A stretch of DNA of 64,000 nt, taken from contig JAFGRD010000172.1 in NCBI GenBank assembly GCA_016935315.1, positions 1 to 64,000 of the forward strand, written 5' to 3'. The stretch comes from Pirellulales bacterium. GTDB lineage: Bacteria > Planctomycetota > Planctomycetia > Pirellulales > Thermoguttaceae. Numbering within the stretch: the first letter of the stretch is position 1; every line of letters starts with the position of its first letter. This document shows positions 18,058 through 26,481 of the stretch, piece after piece. Under the pieces are notes generated by a model, which saw only the letters and a program-made list of their open reading frames with translations, had not been told where the DNA came from and did not search any database. A program made the translations under genes and the position numbers.

Positions 18058-18261
18058 TCACTCCGCCGGCGGCAGCAGTTCCCGACCGCAATGAGGGCAG
18101 GTCTCGCTGAAGCGGCCGATGGTCTGGCCACAGCCGGGACACGGCACGCGGTCGCCGCCCGACTTGCGCGACGCGGCGCTGAGAATTCCCACTACGATTG
18201 CCACCAGCGCGCCCAGGCACAGCAGCCCCAAGAGGATTGGAGTGATTCCCAGCATGCCCAT
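18058..18261 (-). CDS. Small membrane-anchored zinc-ribbon protein (67 aa)
   Basis: A 67-aa protein with one N-terminal transmembrane helix (ILLGLLCLGALVAIVVGIL, about residues 9-27), a short basic linker (SRKSGGDR) and a four-cysteine zinc ribbon (CPGCGQTIGRF, then CPHCG, residues 41-59). AGGAG lies 9 nt before the ATG, which strongly supports expression. The gene begins 20 bp after the ceramidase-like gene and is probably co-transcribed with it. Such tiny zinc-ribbon membrane proteins are common in Planctomycetota, and their function is unknown. The shared operon does not by itself reveal a role. Confidence 0.75.
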   Translation of the reverse strand: MGMLGITPILLGLLCLGALVAIVVGILSAASRKSGGDRVPCPGCGQTIGRFSETCPHCGRELLPPAE

Positions 18262-18281
18262 GGAAAGCTCCTCGTGTCGGT

Positions 18282-19658
18282 TCACCCGCCGGGCAACAAC
18301 CGGCGGATGACGTCCTTCAAAACCCATTCCGATTTCGGGCCGGCCCGCGACGCGGTCGGCTCGTAGCCGCCTTCGGTAAACGAACGCTCCGTGCAGATGT
18401 AGCCCGGGGCAAGATCGCCGTAGGCCGCCGTGGCCACGACACCCTCGGGTCGCTGCCGCTGGGCGAATAGCTGGAATTCGAGCATGCACTCGCCCGGCAA
18501 GTGCAGCAGACAGACGTCGCCGATCTGCAGCACGCTGCACCCAAGCGGCCGGTCGATCCGCTCGACGAAGGCGACCCGCGTGGCGGCGCGAATCCGCGCC
18601 ACCGCCGTCTCGTCCGGGTCGGCCATCTTGACCCGGTTCTCCTCGAGCGTGTAGCCCGCGTCGGTCCGCGTCGGCAGCTTCAACTCGGCCGTGCGCCACT
18701 GCAACGCCCCGGCTGGCGCCAGACGCGTCGAAGCCGCCGAGGCCTCCATGCCCGCGTACAGCCGGTCGGTCAGCTCATCCCGGGCGTGCGGCGTGCGGTC
18801 GTTGTATTTGCCCATGGCCACGTCGCCCGCACAGCCGGTGAAGTAGATCTGAAACACGCCTTCTTTCTCTTCGAGCCGCCGTCGGGCGAAGCCGGGCACG
18901 TCGCTGCACGCCCGCGGGTCGCCGTAGAAACTTTGCGGATGCGTGGCATAGTAGTGCATCCGCACCAGGGGCTCGGTGCCGTGGGCCAGGGTGACCGTGC
19001 GGAGGACCGGATCGATCAGGCCCTCGGTCATCGCCCGCAGCTTCGGATCGGTGCACGAGCTCATCCGCGAGACGACCTTGCCGCCTTCGACGGGGATCCG
19101 CCGCGTGGAGGCGACGCGCTCGACCCTGGCCTGCCCCGTGCCCACGTGGTCGAACGGCCGGAACTGCCCGAGCGACTCACCGACGGCCTCGGCCAGGCGG
19201 TCGGTCACCTCGTCGAGGAACGCGAAGTCGACGTACGACTGCGCAAGCCCCGTCTGATCCAGCAGCTTCTGGGCGTCGCCGTCGGTGTAGGGGGCCGTGT
19301 GCTGGTGGACGCAGTGGACCGCCACTCGGGCAACGTCGGTCTCGGCCGCCGCGGCGATCTTGCGGCAGAACAGCTCGTGCGACGAATTGCACAGCCCGCA
19401 CCAATCGACGGCACACAACACGTAGCGGCGCAAGCCATCGTCGAGCACGACCCCTTTGGCCAATAGCGGGTCTTCAACCGTCTCAAGCGGCGTGACCCAG
19501 ATCAGCGGATGGCCTCCCGGCGGCGGCGTCACGTCGCAGCAGAACGTGGCCAGCCGCAATCCGGCAGGTGCGGATGGCTCGGCCGCCTCGGCGCCGGTCG
19601 CGCCCGGGCACATCGGCACGCCGAGCAGCAGGCAGAACAGGGCGAATCGGTGGCGCAT
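18282..19658 (-). CDS. Secreted neutral/alkaline ceramidase-like hydrolase
   Basis: A 458-aa protein with a signal peptide (FALFCLLLGVPMCPGATGAEA) and the N-terminal domain fold of neutral/alkaline non-lysosomal ceramidases. Family hallmarks seen are FCCDVTPPPGGHPL near the start, AVDWCGLC, the metal-binding-type motif HCVHQHTAPYTD, MHYYATHPQSF, the FTGCAGDVA loop and LPGECMLEF. Planctomycete members usually lack the C-terminal ceramidase domain and their substrate is not established, so lipid amidase activity is only a suggestion. ATG 19658 has GGGAG 7 nt upstream. The gene is followed closely by the zinc-ribbon gene and preceded 131 bp upstream by a secreted hypothetical. Confidence 0.82.
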   Translation of the reverse strand: MRHRFALFCLLLGVPMCPGATGAEAAEPSAPAGLRLATFCCDVTPPPGGHPLIWVTPLETVEDPLLAKGVVLDDGLRRYVLCAVDWCGLCNSSHELFCRKIAAAAETDVARVAVHCVHQHTAPYTDGDAQKLLDQTGLAQSYVDFAFLDEVTDRLAEAVGESLGQFRPFDHVGTGQARVERVASTRRIPVEGGKVVSRMSSCTDPKLRAMTEGLIDPVLRTVTLAHGTEPLVRMHYYATHPQSFYGDPRACSDVPGFARRRLEEKEGVFQIYFTGCAGDVAMGKYNDRTPHARDELTDRLYAGMEASAASTRLAPAGALQWRTAELKLPTRTDAGYTLEENRVKMADPDETAVARIRAATRVAFVERIDRPLGCSVLQIGDVCLLHLPGECMLEFQLFAQRQRPEGVVATAAYGDLAPGYICTERSFTEGGYEPTASRAGPKSEWVLKDVIRRLLPGG

Positions 19659-19789
19659 CGTCAGCTCCCGAGGTATCAGGACACGGGAAACGTCGCCGGC
19701 GAAGAGCGCGGCGACGCCTATCACCATAGTCGACCGGGACGCTTGCTGCAACATCCCAGCCGGGTCGTGGCGGAAGCCGCACGGCCTGC

Positions 19790-20557
19790 TCAGTACGGCA
19801 CGAGCCCCTTGAGCTTCGTGGCCGCCGACGGGCCGGGGAGCTGATACTTGATCGCCACCGGCTGGCGGCCGACCTCGATACCGCCCAGCGTCGGGTCCCA
19901 TAGCCAGGTCCAGCGGCGCAGCGCGCTGACCTGCAAGAGCAGACGATCCAGCACGCGCGTCCGCTTCTCCTTCTGCCAGGCGCCGTACTTCCACGTGTAC
20001 TGCCAGATCTCGTGCCGGATCGTGCCGGCGCCGGGCGTGTAGCTGGTCGGCTGGTCGCGAATCAGCATCACCAGCACGCGGACGACCTTCCCGTCGCCGG
20101 CAAGGTACAACGGCTCGACCCGGTTCTCGTAATGGCGCGACTGCTTGATGTCCTCTTCGATGAACACTCGGACCTCGTCGTCGACCTTGGCGTCGGGCGC
20201 GACGAACGGATCGAACTCCAGTACGGGGGCGTAGCGGAAACCCTCGATCCGCACGCGGCCGGCGGCCAGAATCAGCAGGTCGTAGTGGCCCGGCGGCAGG
20301 TCGGCGAATATCCACTGCCCGCGGCCGGCGCGGGTGGCCGTGAAGTCGACCGCCGGGGCGTCGATCGTGGCCTTGGGATCGACGGGTCGGCGGAGGTTGC
20401 CGTCGGCGTCGAAGCGATTCACCGCGCCCAGCAGCGTTACCTCCTGCGATCCGGACAGCTCGACGGTCAGCTTTGCCGCGCCGGCCGCGGTCGGGCGCAG
20501 CACCAGCAGGGCGCCGAGGGTCCACAGCAGCAGGGTTTTCGTTCGGGCGGTCTTCAT
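19790..20557 (-). CDS. Secreted protein of unknown function (255 aa)
   Basis: A good ribosome-binding site (GGAGG, 8 nt before ATG 20557) and an N-terminal signal peptide (LLLWTLGALLVLRPTAAGAA) support a real exported protein. The mature part begins with a beta-rich segment (KLTVELSGSQEVTLLGAVNR) followed by a carboxypeptidase-regulatory-like region (DLPPGHYDLLILAAGRVRIE). A mixed region with several Trp residues (RRWTWLWDPTLGGIEVGRQP) ends the protein. I do not recognise a catalytic family. It lies 40 bp after the PKD/TPR gene in the same direction, so the two are likely co-transcribed. Confidence 0.75.
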   Translation of the reverse strand: MKTARTKTLLLWTLGALLVLRPTAAGAAKLTVELSGSQEVTLLGAVNRFDADGNLRRPVDPKATIDAPAVDFTATRAGRGQWIFADLPPGHYDLLILAAGRVRIEGFRYAPVLEFDPFVAPDAKVDDEVRVFIEEDIKQSRHYENRVEPLYLAGDGKVVRVLVMLIRDQPTSYTPGAGTIRHEIWQYTWKYGAWQKEKRTRVLDRLLLQVSALRRWTWLWDPTLGGIEVGRQPVAIKYQLPGPSAATKLKGLVPY

Positions 20558-20597
20558 CGGCGAACCTCCGGTGACACGGGGCGACGGCGGCGGGCCG

Positions 20598-22865
20598 TCA
20601 TTTCTCCCATTGCGTGATTCTCTGTTTCACCTCCGGCACCAGGGGGCTGCCGGGATGCTCTTTCAGCAGTGCGTGCAACGTGGCCAGGGCCCGATCCACC
20701 CGGCCGCGCTTCTCTTCGCACTCGGCGGCCAGCAGCAGCAACAGGTCGACGTAGGGCGAATCGGGGCTGACCGCCTGGAGCCGTTCAGCCTGGGCGATGG
20801 CCTGGGCGTATTTGCCGCGGCCGGCCCAATAGCGGGCGTACATCAGCGTCAGGTAGCCGTCGAGCGTCTCGGACGGGAATTCGTCTTGCCACTGGTGAAG
20901 CTGCTCGGCGGCGCGATCGAATTGTCCCTCCTTGATGAACGCCTCGGCCGATCGGCTATGGGCCCCGCGCCAGGCGGTGCGCTGCTGGAGATCGCGGTTG
21001 GTGCCCAAGATCCGCTCGGCCTGCTCGTAGGCCTTTTGTGCGGCGGGTCCGTCTCCGCCGGCGGCCAGGCAGTCGCCCAGCACGCGTTGCCGCTTCGAGG
21101 GGACCGGCCCGGTGGGCACCGCCCCCAGCCGCGCGGCGGCCGCATCGAGCAGGCGCTTGGCGGCGGGCGCATCGAGCAAGTCGTTGACCGCGACGTCGGC
21201 CGCCTCGATTTCGCACTCCGCCCGCAGCACGTCCACGTCGATCCGCCCGGCCGCCCCCTGCCAGATCTGCAAGGCCAACTCGGAATCGCCCAGGCGGTCG
21301 CGGGCCATGGGGCCGACCAACCGGGCCAGCTTGTGCAGTTCGGCGGCGTCGTGGGCGGCCGACTCTCCGAGGAAGGCCACCTTGCCCGCCGCCACGGCCT
21401 CCGTCAGCAACGGCCGCACGTCGACCGGCGGCGGGGCCACGGGCGTCGCGGCCGGGTCTTCCTCGGCCGGCTCTTCGTCCGGCGGGGCCTGCAGCGCCGC
21501 GGCCTTCGCCTCGTAGGCCAGCACCAACTGCCGCAGCGAGGCCGCCGCCAGCGTGTGCGGGTCGTAGGTCCTCAGGATCGGCAGATAGTCGTCCAGCTTG
21601 TGCAGCTTCTGCTGGTCCTTGGCGGTCAGCAGGGGCCGGTCGATCATCACGCGGTTGGCCACCTCGATGCCGCGGGTGCCGCGCTTCAGCGTCAGCTTCA
21701 CCGTGTACAGCCCCGGCCGCAAGTAGACGTGGTCGGTCTTCAGCTTGTCGCTGGTCTGGCCGTCGCCGAACTCCCAGAGGACCTTCGACTGCATCGTCAG
21801 GGCTTGCGGCGAGGTGTCGCGGAAGCTCACGCCGATCAAGGCCCACTCGTTATCCGGCAACGGCACGTCGCCCATGATCTCGACTGCGAAGTCGGGAATC
21901 GCACGCCGGGTCCGCAGCGTTGGCGAGCCGACCGGCAGACGGCCGACCGAGCGGGTGCGAAAGACCTCGGGCGGAATCAGCGTCGGCTGCGGCTTCGGAT
22001 CGGTCGGCGAAACCTCCCAGACGGCCACCATCACCGCGCCGGGGCCGGTGGCCGCGTGGTGGTACTCGAAGCGATGCGGCCCGGCCGCCAGCGGCACGTC
22101 CTTGCGGCTACCCCGCAACGCCTGCGTCATTCGGCCGTGGCGGCCGGGGGCCGAGACGACCTCTTTGCCGTCGATCAACAGAAAGCTGCAATCCTGGCTG
22201 GAGGTCAAGAACCCGTACGTGCCCGCCGTGGCGATGTGCAGGTAGCCCGTATAGCGGCTGAGGAACGGCTCCGGCTGCGGCCAGAACGGATTGCAGGAGT
22301 GGTAGACGTTCTCCACGTAGTCGCTGCCGTAGGGCGTCGAGGCGTCGAACGCGTCGCGGACCGACTCGAGACTGTTGAGGTTGCAGTCCTTGTACCGGCG
22401 GGTTTCCAGCAAAAGCCCGTCGCGGCCGGTCCACGGCGGCGAGACCTCGCTGGGCGGCTCGCCGCCGTAGAAGATCTCGTAGTACTGCTGGTTGGCGACC
22501 GTCTGAAAGGCCAGCCGGCAGAAATCGCCCGGCCCAAGCTGCAGAATCCGCCAGGGGACCAGCTCCCGGTTGGACGCCGCGACGACCAGATTGCGGCCGT
22601 CGGGTGCGAGCGCCCCGTGGCAGTAGAACTCGGTCACCACGATCGGGTAGGATCCCTCGGACGGTACGGTGACGGTCCGCCGGACGTCGAATTCCGTGCC
22701 CGCCAGTCGAAACGACTGGCCGTGCAGCCCCTCGGCCGCCAGCATTACGGCCAGCCCCGCGCACACGCAAACCGCGGCCGTCGTGCGGCTATGCCGCAGA
22801 CCGCGGATACGTCTGGCCGGGCAGCACGAGCTTTGCCGAGGTAGCGTCGCCATCGCAGGTCCCAT
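20598..22865 (-). CDS. Secreted PKD-domain protein with C-terminal TPR-like repeats
   Basis: A 755-aa exported protein; ATG 22853 is an alternative start four codons in. A signal peptide covers TTAAVCVCAGLAVMLAAEG. Residues about 190-280 resemble a PA14-like lectin fold (YTGYLHIATAGTYGFLTSSQ; SFLLIDGKEVV). A PKD domain follows near 355-390 (LWEFGDGQTSDK ... HVYLRPGLYTVKLTLKRG). The C-terminal half is helical with TPR-like repeats (ALQIWQGAAG; AAQKAYEQAERILG; AEAFIKEGQFDRAAEQLHQW; AQAIAQAERLQAVSPDSPYV). Residues 455-475 form an acidic, proline-rich linker. No catalytic site is seen, and the combination suggests a cell-envelope scaffold that binds glycans. Domain identities are by eye; the PA14 call is the weakest. 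Confidence 0.75.
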   Translation of the reverse strand: MGPAMATLPRQSSCCPARRIRGLRHSRTTAAVCVCAGLAVMLAAEGLHGQSFRLAGTEFDVRRTVTVPSEGSYPIVVTEFYCHGALAPDGRNLVVAASNRELVPWRILQLGPGDFCRLAFQTVANQQYYEIFYGGEPPSEVSPPWTGRDGLLLETRRYKDCNLNSLESVRDAFDASTPYGSDYVENVYHSCNPFWPQPEPFLSRYTGYLHIATAGTYGFLTSSQDCSFLLIDGKEVVSAPGRHGRMTQALRGSRKDVPLAAGPHRFEYHHAATGPGAVMVAVWEVSPTDPKPQPTLIPPEVFRTRSVGRLPVGSPTLRTRRAIPDFAVEIMGDVPLPDNEWALIGVSFRDTSPQALTMQSKVLWEFGDGQTSDKLKTDHVYLRPGLYTVKLTLKRGTRGIEVANRVMIDRPLLTAKDQQKLHKLDDYLPILRTYDPHTLAAASLRQLVLAYEAKAAALQAPPDEEPAEEDPAATPVAPPPVDVRPLLTEAVAAGKVAFLGESAAHDAAELHKLARLVGPMARDRLGDSELALQIWQGAAGRIDVDVLRAECEIEAADVAVNDLLDAPAAKRLLDAAAARLGAVPTGPVPSKRQRVLGDCLAAGGDGPAAQKAYEQAERILGTNRDLQQRTAWRGAHSRSAEAFIKEGQFDRAAEQLHQWQDEFPSETLDGYLTLMYARYWAGRGKYAQAIAQAERLQAVSPDSPYVDLLLLLAAECEEKRGRVDRALATLHALLKEHPGSPLVPEVKQRITQWEK

Positions 22866-22998
22866 GGGATACCGCCGTCACGTCTGAAGAAAGCGCCGGG
22901 CCGAAGACCCGCGCGTCGCCGAGGCAATCCAACCACTATTTCATCATAGACCACCGGCGGCCCCCGTTTCAAGCGGGACCGCGCGACGTGGTGGCGAC

Positions 22999-24246
22999 TC
23001 AGTCGACTGCCCGCTGCCAGGTGCCCGGTGCGACCTTCATGCCGATGATCTCGGTGAACCCCGGCGGCGGGTTCTCGAAAATCTCCGTGTCGTACTCCAG
23101 AAACAGCGAGCCCGTGCAGTTCAGCCCCAGCCCCACGCAGAGAATCCCCTCGAACGTGCAGGCGTTGGACGTGTTCAGGGCCGCGGACGTGCAGACCAGG
23201 CCCTTGAAGACCGACGGATAGGCGTCGGCCATATCGCTGTCGCCGTTGAAGTCCACGCCGAGGGTGGCCTCGTCGAGCATGGCCGCATCGGTCGCGATGC
23301 TCAAGGTGCCCTTGACCATCAGCGACGGATAGCCGGCCACCGCCGGCTGCCAGTTTAGCGAGCCGTAGACCTGCGAGCTGACGGCCAGGTTCAGCAGCAC
23401 GATCGTCCCCACGACGCGGCAATCGCGGATGTCGAGCCGACTCCCCAGGCAGTCGATCACGTAGATGCCCTGGGGGTTGATCTGGGCGCCGTAGGGATTC
23501 GATGTTGGGCTCAGCAGCACCGCGCTGATCGTCCGCACACCTTCGACCGTGGGGATACTGGCCATGGAAATCACCGTGCCGTTGGCCAGGTAGTACTCCA
23601 GCACGGTGTCCGGGTCGGGCATGCTGCGGGCGTCCACGCCGGTGGTAATCGTGCCCGTGTAGCCGGTCCCGGTGATCGTGCCGACGGCCTCGACGTCGGA
23701 GTTGATCGTCGAGAGCGACGCCGTCATCACGCCGTCGGCGCAAATGATCTGGTCGCAAGCGACAGTGGCCGAGGAGAACGTGACGTTTCCGCCCGTGTGC
23801 AACGCGACCTCGAGACAGCCCAAGGGCACTTCCTCGACCTCCAGCCGCACCTGGACCTTCTGCCGCGACTGCCCGCACTTGCCGATGCCCACGACGACCA
23901 CCGGGTCGGCGTCGGAGTCGGTCAGGTCGGCGTCGGTCGGGTCGGCGGCGGCGAAGCTGTAGGTGCCCGCCGCGGCGTTCTGGTCCGACTCCCAGGCCCC
24001 GCCGGCCAGTTGGCTCCGCCAGATGGCCTCGTGCTCGATGCGGAACAGGGCCATGTCCACGGCGCGGGAGGCCAGCAGCTCGGCCTGGAGCGTCTCGGTC
24101 GCCGCGTCGAGCTGGCGGCGTTGCACCCGCACCAGCAGGATCGAGGCCAGGGCGAAGACGGTCACGAGCATGGCCGTGGCCAGCGTGAGCACGTAGATCG
24201 AGCCGCGGCGGTCGCGGCGGCACCGTAGTGGTTTGCGCTGGCGCAT
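22999..24246 (-). CDS. GspK/PilX-type minor pseudopilin-like protein, locus 1
   Basis: A 415-aa protein. ATG 24246 is supported by AAGGAG upstream. A basic leader (RCRRDRRG) precedes a hydrophobic helix (SIYVLTLATAMLVTVFALA) like the class III signal of PilX/GspK proteins, which lack Glu5. After an alpha region (RRQLDAATETLQAELLASRA) the mature part is long and beta-rich with parallel-strand repeats (VIDCLGSRLDIRDCRVVGTI; CTFEGILCVGLGLNCTGSLF), reminiscent of a bactofilin-like solenoid. It is the last of four linked pseudopilin genes and corresponds in position and size class to the gene at 44459-46060. Predicted to sit at the tip of the pseudopilus. Confidence 0.75.
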   Translation of the reverse strand: MRQRKPLRCRRDRRGSIYVLTLATAMLVTVFALASILLVRVQRRQLDAATETLQAELLASRAVDMALFRIEHEAIWRSQLAGGAWESDQNAAAGTYSFAAADPTDADLTDSDADPVVVVGIGKCGQSRQKVQVRLEVEEVPLGCLEVALHTGGNVTFSSATVACDQIICADGVMTASLSTINSDVEAVGTITGTGYTGTITTGVDARSMPDPDTVLEYYLANGTVISMASIPTVEGVRTISAVLLSPTSNPYGAQINPQGIYVIDCLGSRLDIRDCRVVGTIVLLNLAVSSQVYGSLNWQPAVAGYPSLMVKGTLSIATDAAMLDEATLGVDFNGDSDMADAYPSVFKGLVCTSAALNTSNACTFEGILCVGLGLNCTGSLFLEYDTEIFENPPPGFTEIIGMKVAPGTWQRAVD

Positions 24247-24353
24247 TCTCGTGGCTCCTTGCGAGAATTCGTGGGTGAATCCTTGATGTGCCATGGCCAA
24301 TGCCCTCGGACGCGCAAATCAACCCACAGAGTCTGCCGAGGAACTACTGACTA

Positions 24354-24887
24354 CTACGGGTAAGGCGGCGGCTGCCAGGCGTCGGTGACGAAGGCCTTCA
24401 TCACGGCCAGCGTCGTGCCGTCGTGGGCCACGCTGACGGTGATCATTTTGATACCCTGGTCGCCGCCGACAGCCGCGTCGAGATCGTCCGGATCGACGTA
24501 CTGAACGCTTACGGTTCGCTGCCAGTCGTCGAGGTCGGGCAGCTCGGTTCCGTCCTTGGCGGTCGGGGGCTGGCAGCTCCAGCCGTGATAGTCGTCTACA
24601 TCGTCGTAGGCGGTGCGCGTCCCGCTGCTGGTCTCGCCGACCTCCGGCCCGAATACCGGCGTGTCGTCGGGCTCCAGGTAGCCCAGTTCAACGATCTCGG
24701 CCAGCAGGGCGTGGGCCAGCAGGCTGGCGCGGCCGGCGTTGCCGTTGTCCAGCTTCCTCGCCATGGCCGAGCCGAGCGTCTGCATGGCCACCACCAGCAC
24801 CAGGCCGACCAGGACCGAGGCGATCGAGACCTCCAGCAGGCTGAAGGCTCCTCGGGCAGGGGCTGTGCGTGTCGCGGTGGTGCTCAT
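24354..24887 (-). CDS. GspI-like minor pseudopilin, locus 1
   Basis: A 177-aa prepilin-like protein with leader MSTTATRTAPARGA and the conserved N-terminal helix FSLLEVSIASVLVGLVLVVA. The Glu needed at +5 is reached only if cleavage is after Ala (A|FSLLE), so the usual Gly at -1 is replaced by Ala, a tolerated but uncommon site. The globular part (FGPEVGETSSGTRTAYDDVD ... HGWSCQPP) resembles the locus 2 protein at 42950-43558 (TRELFDDIDDYNGFRCSPP), so the two are paralogues. The start overlaps the stop of the preceding gene (ATGA), indicating coupling. Confidence 0.82.
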   Translation of the reverse strand: MSTTATRTAPARGAFSLLEVSIASVLVGLVLVVAMQTLGSAMARKLDNGNAGRASLLAHALLAEIVELGYLEPDDTPVFGPEVGETSSGTRTAYDDVDDYHGWSCQPPTAKDGTELPDLDDWQRTVSVQYVDPDDLDAAVGGDQGIKMITVSVAHDGTTLAVMKAFVTDAWQPPPYP

Positions 24888-25978
24888 GGCGAGGCCACCT
24901 CCGGGGCGTTGAGCAGTTGCACCCCCGTGCGCGTGGCCGTCGAGGCGTCCTGGCCGGTACGCAGCGTGACGTCCATCGCGAGGACCCAGTGCCTGGTGAC
25001 CGGGTCGGGCGTGGTCTGGGTCGTCACCGTGCCGTAAACGGCAAACAGCATCGAGGTGGAGGCGCTGTAGGTCCACGAGGTGCCGGCGTTGGCGGAAGTG
25101 ACCCGGTCGCTGCCGCCGCCGCTGTCGTATTGCACGTCGCACAAGTCGGCATCCACTGTCTGGACGCCGAGGACGAGGCACAGGCTGGTGGCCGGCGAGA
25201 TGCCGCCGGCGCCGGAGAACGAGAACTCCTGCCACGCATAGGAAGAGCCCAGGCTGCTCTCGGGCATGGACACCTGTTGCAGCACGGTGGAGCCGGGGGC
25301 CGAACCGGAAGCGAACCGCAGTTGCACGGCGGTGACCCCCTTTGACGCGCCGTGGATGCGGGCGGGAAACCGCACTCGCGTCACCTTCCAGGCGGTCGCG
25401 TCGCCGGGAAGCGCGGGCGCGATCAGTTGCCCGATCCATACGTTTGCCTTGATCGCGTAGTCGGCCGCGGAAGCTGCCGTCTCGTGGCCGGCCAGGAGTA
25501 TCTCGGCGCTCTCGTGGTCCTCGGGCGGCTGGGCCTCCTCGATGGTCTTGACCTGGTAGTCCAGGGCGAATTCCTGCACGTTGGCCAGGACGTCGACGAC
25601 CGGCCCGGCGTTGTACTGCCGCGTGAGCGGGTCGCCCGCGGTGCCCGACCAGGCGTAGCGGATCGTCTCCGGGGCGTCGTCCGTATCGCGATCGGCCACG
25701 GTAAACGCGACGCTGGTGGCCGTGCGTTCGGTCAACGCAATGGCGCACCGCAGATCGGAGAGGACCTCGGCGGCGGTCATGCTGCCTTGCAGCATGGCGG
25801 CGGTTGGGGCGTCCGGTTTGGCGGCCTGCGTGGCGATGTAGACGGCCGAGGCCATGCCCACCAAAAGGAAGCCCGTGGCGATCATGCTGACGGCCAGCTC
25901 GACCAGCGTGTGTCCCCGACGCCGCCAGGCGGTACGCCGGGCCCAAGTTCGGCAGGTTTGGCCGCGGGCGGTCCTCAT
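24884..25978 (-). CDS. GspJ-like minor pseudopilin, locus 1
   Basis: A 364-aa protein, long for GspJ. ATG 25978 overlaps the stop of the GspH-like gene (ATGA). A basic leader (TWARRTAWRRRG) precedes G|HTLVELAVSMIATGFLLVG: Glu5 is present but +1 is His where Phe or Met is usual. The first 150 residues resemble GspJ (AEVLSDLRCAIALTERTATS; FALDYQVK). An inserted beta-rich region of about 150 residues follows (VTRVRFPARIHGASKGVTAV; LCLVLGVQTVDADLCDVQYD), which looks like a carbohydrate-binding or jelly-roll-type insert. The end (WVLAMDVTLRTGQDASTATR) returns to GspJ-type sequence. Predicted minor pseudopilin of the first filament system. Confidence 0.78.
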   Translation of the reverse strand: MRTARGQTCRTWARRTAWRRRGHTLVELAVSMIATGFLLVGMASAVYIATQAAKPDAPTAAMLQGSMTAAEVLSDLRCAIALTERTATSVAFTVADRDTDDAPETIRYAWSGTAGDPLTRQYNAGPVVDVLANVQEFALDYQVKTIEEAQPPEDHESAEILLAGHETAASAADYAIKANVWIGQLIAPALPGDATAWKVTRVRFPARIHGASKGVTAVQLRFASGSAPGSTVLQQVSMPESSLGSSYAWQEFSFSGAGGISPATSLCLVLGVQTVDADLCDVQYDSGGGSDRVTSANAGTSWTYSASTSMLFAVYGTVTTQTTPDPVTRHWVLAMDVTLRTGQDASTATRTGVQLLNAPEVASP

Positions 25979-26451
25979 AGCACGTTCGCCTCGCCGGTGT
26001 TGGGGTCCACCAGGATCGTCTTTTCGTGCGATCCCGACTGGATGCTGATCTCGCCTTCGCTGTCGGGCAGCCCATGGCCGTCGAAGATCAGGTCGTTGTC
26101 GCCGCCGAAGTCCACGCCCGAGAAGGTGCTGCGATAGGGCGGCATCGACAAGGTGAGCGTGTAGTCCTGGCCGGGGTGATCCAGGTGCGGCACGCCGGGA
26201 AGCACGTAGCCCTCGGTCGCGGGCAGGAATCGAAAGACCTGGCTTTGGCTGGAGGCCCTGGCCCGGCGCCGCGCCAGCTCCAGATCGGCCGCGATGCGCT
26301 GGGCCGCCGCTTCCACGCGACAACGAACCAACGCGTCGGCGAACCGGGGCACGGCCACCGCGGCCGTCAGCCCGATGATCAAGACGACGATCACCAGCTC
26401 GACGAGCGTGAAGCCCCCGCGTCGGGTTTTCTCAGTCTTGGCGTGGAACAT
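25975..26451 (-). CDS. GspH-like minor pseudopilin, locus 1
   Basis: A 158-aa pseudopilin with leader MFHAKTEKTRRGG and the canonical helix FTLVELVIVVLIIGLTAAVA (Gly at -1, Glu at +5), then PRFADALVRCRVEAAAQRIA. That continues into the LELARRRARASSQSQVFRF segment typical of GspH/FimT proteins. The C-terminal beta region ends EKTILVDPNTGEANVL. It is the first of four overlapping minus-strand pseudopilin genes. The locus 2 counterpart is at 46347-46946. Confidence 0.85.
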   Translation of the reverse strand: MFHAKTEKTRRGGFTLVELVIVVLIIGLTAAVAVPRFADALVRCRVEAAAQRIAADLELARRRARASSQSQVFRFLPATEGYVLPGVPHLDHPGQDYTLTLSMPPYRSTFSGVDFGGDNDLIFDGHGLPDSEGEISIQSGSHEKTILVDPNTGEANVL

Positions 26452-26481
26452 GCCGACGGAAGCGGATGCTGTCTGGGGACG

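Noticed and set aside
20334-22844. Long plus-strand open frame opposite the PKD/TPR gene
   Set aside because: It is an antisense shadow: its product is His/Arg/Gln-rich low-complexity sequence, while the minus strand gives a signal peptide, a PKD domain and TPRs. Similar antisense frames opposite 751-2541, 26026-28158, 50735-52618 and 56200-57792 were discarded for the same reason.
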